From NCBI RefSeq assembly GCF_004359965.1, contig NZ_SMRQ01000012.1, positions 1-61,050 of the forward strand: DNA of 61,050 bases. The letters run 5' to 3'. Positions within the stretch are counted from its first letter, which is position 1, and each line of letters starts with the position of its first letter. A model generated the notes under the pieces. That model saw only the letters and a list, made by a program, of their open reading frames with translations, had not been told where the DNA came from and did no database searches. The DNA comes from Cognatilysobacter segetis. Lineage in GTDB: Bacteria > Pseudomonadota > Gammaproteobacteria > Xanthomonadales > Xanthomonadaceae. Of this stretch, positions 35,872 to 42,894 are shown one piece after another. A program made the translations under genes and the position numbers.

Positions 35872-35896
35872 CTTATCCACACGGCATGTGGATAAG
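35872..35896. promoter_or_regulatory. Inverted pair of perfect DnaA boxes
   Basis: TTATCCACA (35873-35881) and TGTGGATAA (35887-35895) are two exact DnaA boxes in opposite orientation, 5 nt apart, within a perfect 10-bp inverted repeat. A near-match TGTGAACAA lies at 36077-36085. The surrounding 440 bp between priA and the next gene is less GC-rich and carries a second small hairpin at 35986-36003. It may be a DnaA-regulated promoter for priA or a DnaA-binding site. Confidence 0.5.
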
Positions 35897-35985
35897 TCTG
35901 TGAATGGACTGTCGGCCGATGTGCGCGAGCCAGATGCCACGGGCAGCGGCCGCGGGTTGGCGAAAAATTCACCACCACGGTTATT

Positions 35986-36003
35986 CGTTGTATTTTCAAC
36001 GAG
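35986..36003. repeat. Small AT-rich inverted repeat
   Basis: TCGTTG-TATTTT-CAACGA is a 6-bp stem with an AT-rich loop, in the unusually AT-rich part of the priA upstream region. Its role is unknown. Confidence 0.4.
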
Positions 36004-36189
36004 TTGCGCGTGAAACAAGGTCGCCACATTAGCGCGGCACCGTCGCAGAGGCTGCGAACCCCGCCCCGGCGACGGCTGTGAACAACCCTTCGGGGCCCGA
36101 ACCCGCGTCACAGAAGGCTGGGACGCCGGTAACGGCCGCTGTCAAGGCGGCCGTCGGACCGCCAGGCCGCCCGGCGGCTGCCCCGCCGC

Positions 36190-36195
36190 TATCAT
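36190..36195 (+). promoter_or_regulatory. Candidate -10 box of the 36203 gene
   Basis: TATCAT lies exactly 7 nt before the ATG at 36203, again compatible with a leaderless transcript. No ribosome binding site is seen. Confidence 0.35.
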
Positions 36196-36202
36196 CCCGC
36201 CG

Positions 36203-37114
36203 ATGGTTTCCGCTTCCGAAACGCCGCCGCCGGACCTCGTGCGGCCGGCCGCACTGGCCGCCTTCCTCCGCGGCGTCGAACGTCGCGCCGCCGTGCTCGC
36301 CGAGCTGCAGGCCGGCGATCCCACGCTGGGCGATGCCGCCCTCACCCGCGCCATGGCGGCGTTCCGCGAGGTCGCGGTCGATGCGCCGATGGCCGACTGG
36401 CCGCGCCTGTTCTGGCAGGCGCTGCTGGCGCAGCCGGCGCTGCGCCGCGCCACCCGCGCGCGCCCCGCGGCGTTCATGCCGCGCTGCTCGCCCGCGCTGC
36501 GCGCGGCGATGCTGCTGCGTCTCGCGGCCGGGCTGGAGGAGGCCGCCGCCGCCGCGGTGCTCGACGTACCGCCGCCGCGGCTGCGCGAGGCGGTGCTGCG
36601 CGCGTTGCCGACCGCGCCCGAGGGCGTGCCAGACGCCGGCGCGTGGCAGCGCCTGCAGGCCGACGTCCAGCAGCGCGTGCGCGGGCTGCCGACCGAGCGG
36701 TCGCTGCGCCTGGCGCGCATGCGTGAAGGCGCGCTGGCGGGACCGGCGGCGCGCTTCTTCGTCGCGCCGACGGGCTGGCAGCGCCATCGCCTGCAGGCCG
36801 CCGGCGCCGCCGCCGCGCTGACGGTGCTGGCGCTCGCCGCGACCTGGCGGGCGCCCGCCGATGCCGACGGACCCGTCGCGGTGGAAGCGCTCCGCCCAGC
36901 CGGCAGCCCGGCCAGCCGCTATTCGAAGGTGACCGGACTGCTCACACATCCGGATTTCGACCTGCTCGCCGATCCGGCCGAGGCGCGCCTGGCGCGCGAC
37001 GCCGCGTTCCTCGCCTGGACGGTCGGCCGCAACGCGGTGCCGGTCGCACCGACGATCGACGACATCCACGCGCCCTCGGTGCCCGAGACCGCGGAGGCCT
37101 CAGATGCGCCGTAG
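36203..37114 (+). CDS. Membrane protein with sigma-70-like region
   Basis: 303 aa. The N-terminal half resembles a sigma-70-like protein that has lost key residues: ALTRAMAAFREVAVDAPMADWPRLFWQALLAQPALR, then a region-4-like helix-turn-helix LRAAMLLRLAAGLEEAAAAAVLDVPPPRLREAVLRAL (about 99-135). A single membrane segment follows at about 197-214, and the C-terminal 85 residues would then be periplasmic. No catalytic motif is seen. The 11-nt overlap with the following DUF3106 gene shows a two-gene operon. The resemblance to sigma factors is by pattern only. Confidence 0.7.
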   Translation: MVSASETPPPDLVRPAALAAFLRGVERRAAVLAELQAGDPTLGDAALTRAMAAFREVAVDAPMADWPRLFWQALLAQPALRRATRARPAAFMPRCSPALRAAMLLRLAAGLEEAAAAAVLDVPPPRLREAVLRALPTAPEGVPDAGAWQRLQADVQQRVRGLPTERSLRLARMREGALAGPAARFFVAPTGWQRHRLQAAGAAAALTVLALAATWRAPADADGPVAVEALRPAGSPASRYSKVTGLLTHPDFDLLADPAEARLARDAAFLAWTVGRNAVPVAPTIDDIHAPSVPETAEASDAP

Positions 37115-37736
37115 CGCCGCGCGACTCGCGCTCGCCGCCGCGGTGCTCGCGGGCGGTGCGCTCGCCCAGTCCCTGCCCGACGACCTCGCCGACGTCCTCG
37201 CGGGCCTGCAGCCACTGCAGCGCGCGGCGATCCTTCGGCACGCGCGTGCCTGGGAGGCCTGGACCCCCGTCCAGCGGGACGCCTTCGCCGCGCGCGCCGC
37301 CGAGTGGGATCGCCTGCCGCCCGCCACGCGCGCCCAGCGCCGCGCCGAATGGGAGGCCTGGCGTGCGCTGCCGGCCGTCGAACAGGCCCGCCTGCGCGAT
37401 GCCGCGGCGGCGCAGGCGGCGCTCGATCCCGCGTCGCGGCAGGCGCTGCGCGCGCAGTTCGAGGCGCTCGACCTGAGCACGCAGCAGGGCTGGCGCCTCG
37501 GCCCCAGCCTTGGTGTCGACTATCCGCGCCTGCAGCCGCTGCTCGCGCAGGTGCCGGCCGGCGAAGAAGCGGCCCTGCTGCGCACGCTGCACGCGATGAG
37601 CGTGGAAGAACGCGACCGCCTCGCCGTGCTGGTGCAGCGCACGCCGCCGCAGGCCCGCGCCGGCCTGCGGCGCGCGCTGGTCTCGACGTCGGATGCCAAC
37701 CGCGGCGGCTGGCTGGCGCTGCAGCTCGAGCGCTGA
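37104..37736 (+). CDS. Secreted DUF3106-type protein
   Basis: 210 aa with a signal peptide (about 1-21, LAGGALAQ). The first half has the repeated helical pattern of DUF3106: LQPLQRAAILRHARAWEAWTPVQRDAFAARAAEWDRLPPATRAQRRAEWEAWRALP, with regularly spaced Trp and Gln-Arg. The rest is helical and Ala-rich. The function is unknown and the protein is probably periplasmic. It overlaps the sigma-like membrane protein by 11 nt, so the two probably work together across the inner membrane. Confidence 0.75.
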   Translation: MRRSAARLALAAAVLAGGALAQSLPDDLADVLAGLQPLQRAAILRHARAWEAWTPVQRDAFAARAAEWDRLPPATRAQRRAEWEAWRALPAVEQARLRDAAAAQAALDPASRQALRAQFEALDLSTQQGWRLGPSLGVDYPRLQPLLAQVPAGEEAALLRTLHAMSVEERDRLAVLVQRTPPQARAGLRRALVSTSDANRGGWLALQLER

Positions 37737-37748
37737 GGCGCCCGGCCG

Positions 37749-38057
37749 TCAGGCGAACCGCAGCGGACGCATCACGCGCCGCTGCGCGCGCATGCGGGCG
37801 CCGAAGCGCTCCGCGCCCTCGGCCCGCAGCCGCGGCGCGTGGTCGCGCAGGTAGGCCGCGAGCGCGGCCTCGTCGACGAGGCGGTACTGCATGCATACCC
37901 GCAGCGTCTCGTCGCCCGTCGGATCGATCACCTCGAACACGTCGCAGCCGGTGAAGCCGGGCAGCGCGAGCAGCTCCGCCACGTGGCCCTTGAGCCAGCG
38001 CAGGTAGTCGGCGCGGATCGGCGCATCGACGTCGACGCTCACCTCGTACACGACCAT
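37749..38057 (-). CDS. DUF4286 family protein
   Basis: 102 aa: MVVYEVSVDVDAPIRADYLRWLKGHVAELLALPGF at the start, CMQYRLVDEAALAAYLRDHAPRLRAEGAERF in the second half. This is the dimeric alpha/beta-barrel-like pattern of DUF4286, with no known activity. Its start is 2 nt after the stop of the DUF3667 gene upstream, so the two share a transcript. The frame is open far upstream only because of GC content. Confidence 0.85.
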   Translation of the reverse strand: MVVYEVSVDVDAPIRADYLRWLKGHVAELLALPGFTGCDVFEVIDPTGDETLRVCMQYRLVDEAALAAYLRDHAPRLRAEGAERFGARMRAQRRVMRPLRFA

Positions 38058-38059
38058 CG

Positions 38060-39331
38060 TCAGTGCCCGCTGGTCAGGCCGGCGAACACGATGTAAAGCG
38101 CCGCGCCGACGATGAGGAACTGGTAGAGGAACGCGACCACGACGAACTTGCCGATGGTGATCGGCCAGAACTGCCCGTAGACGCGGTGCTGCATGATCAG
38201 CAGGTACACGCCGGCCCAGGCCCACAGCAGCAGCGTGATCGGCACGGTGACGGCGGCGGTCAGCGGCAGCAGCGCGAGCACGAAGCTCGCGAACAGCGTG
38301 AGCAGCAGGAAGGCGTGGCTGTAGAGCGCGACGACGAGGTGCTCGAGGTAGCTGCGCCCGCTGAAGAGGTAGAGCACGCGCAGCATCAGCGCGAACACCG
38401 GCACGAGCATGAACAGCGCCGACGGCACCGCCGCCATCATCAGTTCGAAGATGAGGCTGCCGTCTTTGTTGAGCCGCGTGACGTTGTCGCCGAAGTTCGC
38501 GATGCGATGGTTGAACCAACGATCGCCGACATCGGGCAGCCACGGCACGTCGACGGGGTTGGCCTTCGCATCCCAGGGCTGCTTCGGATCCTGCAGTCGC
38601 GCGCCGTCGATCGAGCGCACGAACTTGTCCATCGACTTCGCGATTTCCTTGCTCTCGTCGGTGCCTTCGGCGCCCTTGGGCGAGGTCGACACCGAGGGCA
38701 GGGCCACGGCGGCGTGGCCGCCCGACGGCGCCGCGGTCGTCGCGGTCGTCGCGGGCGCCGCTGCAGGCGCGACCGGATGCTTGCGCAGCTCCGCGATGCG
38801 CGCGGCCGCGTGTGCGCGGACTTCGCGCTCGGCCTTGGCCATCGCCTCGCCCATGAAGGGCATGTCCTTGGTCTTCTTTCGGCCCTGGGCGATGCCGGCG
38901 AGCGCGCGATCGAGTTCGGCCTGCACCTCGGCCTCGGTCTCCGCCTTGTCGAAGCCCGAGCCGCCCTGGCTGCCGACGTTGACGTGCGTGCCGCCCTTGC
39001 CGCCGGTCGTTCCCTCGTCGCCGCCGATGGTCAGGCGGCCCACGAAGAAGGTGAGCACGATGAGCACCACGAACAGGCGCAGTGGCGGGATGTAGCGCAC
39101 GCGGTGGCCGCGCAGGTAGTTGCAGGCGACGCGCCCCGGCACCAGCAGGTCGCGCAGCGTGCGGAACACGCGGCCGTCCAGGTGCCAGAACGATTCGAAC
39201 ACTTCCTCCAGCGCGTGCTTCATGTCGCGCAACGGGTTGTGCGCGCCCTGCCCGCAGGCGTGGCAGTAGTCGCCCATCAGCGCGGTGCCGCAGTTCTCGC
39301 AGGCGGTCGGTGTATCGGCGGCGGCGTGCAT
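38060..39331 (-). CDS. DUF3667-like membrane protein with N-terminal zinc ribbon
   Basis: 423 aa. The N-terminus has CENCG...CHACG (residues 11-27), a zinc ribbon, followed by an amphipathic region and a membrane segment (PPLRLFVVLIVLTFFVGRL, about 82-100). A long hydrophilic Gly/Ala-rich insertion follows, then four further membrane segments in the last 150 residues. The function is unknown. It is the first gene of a pair with DUF4286 and is divergent from the MATE gene. Confidence 0.8.
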   Translation of the reverse strand: MHAAADTPTACENCGTALMGDYCHACGQGAHNPLRDMKHALEEVFESFWHLDGRVFRTLRDLLVPGRVACNYLRGHRVRYIPPLRLFVVLIVLTFFVGRLTIGGDEGTTGGKGGTHVNVGSQGGSGFDKAETEAEVQAELDRALAGIAQGRKKTKDMPFMGEAMAKAEREVRAHAAARIAELRKHPVAPAAAPATTATTAAPSGGHAAVALPSVSTSPKGAEGTDESKEIAKSMDKFVRSIDGARLQDPKQPWDAKANPVDVPWLPDVGDRWFNHRIANFGDNVTRLNKDGSLIFELMMAAVPSALFMLVPVFALMLRVLYLFSGRSYLEHLVVALYSHAFLLLTLFASFVLALLPLTAAVTVPITLLLWAWAGVYLLIMQHRVYGQFWPITIGKFVVVAFLYQFLIVGAALYIVFAGLTSGH

Positions 39332-39431
39332 CGCGTCCCCTTCGCGTCGTCGTCGGCGTGCATTGCAGCACGTTGCGACGATGCCGTGCAGCCCGACCCG
39401 CTACGATGGCGCGCCGAACGCCGAGGCTGCC

Positions 39432-40830
39432 GTGTCCGCGCCCGCCCGCCTCCCGCAGGAGATCCGCCGCACCGCCACGCTGGCCGCGCCGCTCGTGGCC
39501 GGCCACGTCTCGACCGGCCTGATCGGCTTCGTCGACAGCACCATCGCCGGCCAGCACGGCACCGGCACGCTCGCGGCGGTGGCGGTCGGCACCGCACTGT
39601 TCTGGCTGCCGATGATGGTGCCGATGGGCACGCTGATGGCGATGCCGCCGGCGGTCTCCCACCTGGACGGCGCGGGGCGTCGCGACGAGATCGGGCCGCT
39701 GTTCCGGCAGTCGTTGTGGCTGGCCTTCGGGCTCGGCCTGCTGATGTTCCTGTTCCTCACGCTGGTGCCGTACGCGCTCACGCCGTTCGGCATCGCGCCG
39801 GACATCGTGCCCGGCGCCACCGCGTTCCTGCACGGCATCCGCTGGGGCGTGCCCGCGCTGACCTGCTACCTCGCGATGCGCTACCTCGCCGAAGGCCTGC
39901 ACTGGACGCTGCCCACGATGCTGCTCGGCGGCGGCGGCCTGCTGGTGCTGGTGCCGCTGGGCTACGTGCTGACCTTCGGGGTGGCGGGCCTGCCGGAGTT
40001 CGGTGCCGGCGGGCTGGGCCTGGCCTCCTCGGTGATGATGTGGCTGCAGGCGCTGGCCTTCGCGCTGGTGCATGCGCGCGCGCCGGATGCGGCCGCTTAA
40101 GGTGTTCGCGCGGTTCGACCCGCCGCGGCCGCGGGTGATCCGCGGCCTGCTGGCCACGGGCCTGCCGATCGGCGTGACCGTGCTGATGGAGGGCGGGCTG
40201 TTCATCGGCACCGCGCTGCTGATCGGCCGGCTCGGCCCGGTCCCGGCGGCCGCGCACCAGATCGCGATCAACGTCGCCAGCCTGTGCTTCATGGTGCCGC
40301 TGGCGGTGGCCGAGGCCACCACGGTGCGCGTCGGCCATGCGCTCGGGCGCCGCGACGCCGCCGGCGTGCGCCGCGCGGCGCTGGCCGGTTACGCGATCGT
40401 GCTGGCGACGCAGCTGCTGTCGGCGATCGCGCTGGTGGCCGGCAACCACGCGGTGGTCTCGCTGTATACGCACGACGCGGCGGTGGCGACGCTCGCCGCC
40501 TCGCTGCTGCTGTACGCGGCCGCGTTCCAGTTCCCCGACGGCATCCAGGTGCTCTCGGCCGGCGCGCTGCGCGGCCTCAAGGACACCCGCATGCCCATGC
40601 TGCTGGCCGCGTTCGCGTACTGGGGCATCGGCATGCCGCTGGGCGCGACGCTCGGCCTCGGGCTGCTCGGCGGACCGCCTGCCGGGCCCCGCGGCATGTG
40701 GGCCGGCCTGATCGCCGGGCTGACCGTCGCGGCGCTGCTGCTCGGCGGCCGCTTCGCCCGGTCCAGCCGCCCGGCGCGCATCCACGGACTGACGACCGGG
40801 CAGGTCGACCCGATGACCTCCGGGACATGA
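39432..40830 (+). pseudogene. MATE-family multidrug exporter interrupted by a frameshift
   Basis: From a GTG at 39432 one frame encodes the first half of a MATE protein (VAGHVSTGLIGFVDSTIAGQHGTGTLAAVAVG through the sixth membrane segment) and stops at 40098. The second half continues in the next frame (LLATGLPIGVTVLMEGGLFIGTALLIGRLG to 40830). Together they give about 466 aa and 12 membrane segments, the normal MATE length. The break falls in a run of five GC dinucleotides at 40074-40083; losing one GC pair, or one extra base, would explain it. Intact MATE proteins export cations and drugs using sodium or proton gradients. It is inactive as written unless this is a sequencing error. Confidence 0.8.
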
Positions 40831-40884
40831 CCGCACGGATGCACGCGGTACCCTGTGCGTGCATCTTTCCGAGACACCTCCCCG

Positions 40885-42774
40885 ATGAATGCCCCCCGTC
40901 GCGGCCCGATCGCGAGCTTCTTCGTCGGCCTGTGGGACGTGATGAACTTCACGCGCCGGCTGATCCTCAACCTGGTCTTCTTCGGCCTGGTCCTCCTGGT
41001 CGCGCTGCTTGTCCTGGCTTCGCTGGCCGGCGGCAACGCGCACCCGCTGCTCGCGCGCACCACGCTGGTCATCGCGCCCGAAGGCGAGCTGGTCGAGCAG
41101 TACACGTCCGATCCGGTGAGTCGCGCGCTCGAGCGCGTGGCCGGCAACCGGCATTCGGAACTGCAGCTACGTGACGTGCTTCGCGCGCTCGATGCCGCGC
41201 GCACCGACCGCAACATCGAACGCGTGTTCCTGCACGTCGACGACCTGCAGGCCGGCGGCATGGCGAGCCTGCGCGAAGTCGCCGACGCCATCGCGCGCGT
41301 GCGCGCCGCGGGCAAGCCGGTGGTCGCGTTCTCCGAGCAGATGGACCAGAAGCAGTACCTGCTCGCCGCGCAGGCCAACGAGGTCTACCTCGACCCGATG
41401 GGCCAGGTGACGCTCGAGGGCCTGTCGCGTTACCGCCAGTATTTCCGCGAGGGCCTGCAGGACAAGCTCGGCGTCGACGTGCACCTGTTCAAGGTCGGCA
41501 CGTTCAAGTCGGCGGCGGAGCCCTACGTGCTCGACGCCGCGTCGCCGGCGTCGAAGGAAGCCGACCTGTTCTGGATGAACGACGTGTGGCAGCGCTACCT
41601 CGGCGACGTCGCGAAGGCGCGCCGCATCGACGCCGCCCGCCTCAACGCCGATGTCCAGACGCTGCCGCAGGGCGTGGCCGCCGCGCAGGGCGACCTGGCC
41701 AGGCTCGCGCTCTCGCAGCGCCTGGTCGACGGCCTGAAGACGCGCCAGGAGGTCTGGGACCTGCTGCGCGAGAAGGGCGTGGCCGACGACGACGCGACCG
41801 GCGGCTTCCGCCGCATCGAGCTCGACGACTACCTTGCGCACCTCGACAAGGGCCTGGAAGGCGCGCTGCCGCAGAAGCACGTCGCGGTGGTGGTGGCCGA
41901 GGGCGAGATCGCCGGCGGCGACCTGCCGCCGGGCAAGGTCGGCGGCGACTCCACGAGCGAGCTGCTGCGCGAGGCGCATGACGACGACAACGTCGCGGCG
42001 GTCGTGCTGCGCGTGAACTCGCCGGGCGGCGAGGTGTTCGCCTCCGAGCAGATCCGCCGCGAGGTCGAGCGCCTGAAGAAGGACGGCAAGCCGGTGGTGG
42101 TGTCGATGGGCGACGTCGCCGCGAGCGGCGGCTACTGGATCAGCATGAACGCCGATCGCATCTACGCCGATCCGTCGACGATCACCGGCTCGATCGGCAT
42201 CTTCGGCGTGATCCCCACGCTGTCGCGCGCGCTGGAGAAGATCGGCGTGCACACCGACGGTGTCGGCACCACGCCCTACGCCGGTGCGTTCGACCTGACG
42301 CGCCCGCTGGACCCGGCCGTCGGCGGCATGATCCAGAGCGTGATCGAGAAGGGCTACCGCGACTTCACCGGTCGCGTGGCGAAGGCGCGCGGCCGCACGG
42401 TCGAGCAGATCGACGCGATCGCGCAGGGCCGCGTGTGGAGCGGTGCGCAGGCGATGCAGCGTGGCATCGTCGATTCGATGGGCGGCCTGCAGGTGGCGCT
42501 CGACGACGCCGCGCAGCGGGCGAAGCTCGGCAAGCGCGGCGAATACCAGGTGCGCTACATCGAGAAGACGCCGACGCCGTTCGAGAAGTTCTTCACCGGC
42601 ATGGCGCAGAGCCGCATCGGTCTCGGCCTGCTGCGCGAATCCGACATGGCGCGCGCGCTGCTCGCCAAGTCGGCGCCTCAGGCCGCGCGCGACCTGCAGT
42701 TCCTCGAGGCCTCGGCGAACGATCGCCGTGGCGCGCCGGTGAAGGCGGTGGCCTACTGTTTCTGCGGACTCTGA
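40885..42774 (+). CDS. sppA: Signal peptide peptidase SppA, 67-kDa type
   Basis: 629 aa from the ATG at 40885. One N-terminal membrane anchor (about 24-48) is followed by two tandem S49 domains. The catalytic dyad is split as in E. coli SppA: the lysine is K208 in VGTFKSAAEPY of the first domain, the serine is S414 in GDVAASGGYW of the second. PDPSTITGSIGIFG-type sequence follows the serine. It cleaves leftover signal peptides in the inner membrane. A strong terminator follows. Confidence 0.95.
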   Translation: MNAPRRGPIASFFVGLWDVMNFTRRLILNLVFFGLVLLVALLVLASLAGGNAHPLLARTTLVIAPEGELVEQYTSDPVSRALERVAGNRHSELQLRDVLRALDAARTDRNIERVFLHVDDLQAGGMASLREVADAIARVRAAGKPVVAFSEQMDQKQYLLAAQANEVYLDPMGQVTLEGLSRYRQYFREGLQDKLGVDVHLFKVGTFKSAAEPYVLDAASPASKEADLFWMNDVWQRYLGDVAKARRIDAARLNADVQTLPQGVAAAQGDLARLALSQRLVDGLKTRQEVWDLLREKGVADDDATGGFRRIELDDYLAHLDKGLEGALPQKHVAVVVAEGEIAGGDLPPGKVGGDSTSELLREAHDDDNVAAVVLRVNSPGGEVFASEQIRREVERLKKDGKPVVVSMGDVAASGGYWISMNADRIYADPSTITGSIGIFGVIPTLSRALEKIGVHTDGVGTTPYAGAFDLTRPLDPAVGGMIQSVIEKGYRDFTGRVAKARGRTVEQIDAIAQGRVWSGAQAMQRGIVDSMGGLQVALDDAAQRAKLGKRGEYQVRYIEKTPTPFEKFFTGMAQSRIGLGLLRESDMARALLAKSAPQAARDLQFLEASANDRRGAPVKAVAYCFCGL

Positions 42775-42793
42775 ACCGTTGTGCCAGCGAACG

Positions 42794-42820
42794 AAGGCGG
42801 CCCCCGGGCCGCCTTCTTCG
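42794..42820 (+). terminator. Rho-independent terminator of sppA
   Basis: AAGGCGGCC (42794-42802) and GGCCGCCTT (42807-42815) form a 9-bp stem with a 4-nt loop, followed by CTTCG, starting 19 nt after the sppA stop. Confidence 0.7.
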
Positions 42821-42857
42821 CGTCCGCGCGTCGCATCGCGCCTGCACGGGCCGCGGC

Positions 42858-42863
42858 TATAGT
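42858..42863 (+). promoter_or_regulatory. -10 box upstream of the hybrid histidine kinase
   Basis: TATAGT stands 31 nt before the kinase ATG at 42895 in otherwise very GC-rich sequence. No clear -35 was found. Confidence 0.4.
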
Positions 42864-42894
42864 GGCCGGCCTCCCGCCCGACGCGCCGCCGCCC

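Noticed and set aside
35872-36085. Origin of replication
   Set aside because: Two perfect DnaA boxes are present, but no cluster, no strong AT-rich unwinding element and none of the usual origin genes (dnaA, dnaN, gidA, rpmH).
37749-40322. Open minus-strand frame of 857 codons
   Set aside because: Only the DUF4286 protein at its end is real. The rest is out of frame with DUF3667 and the MATE gene.
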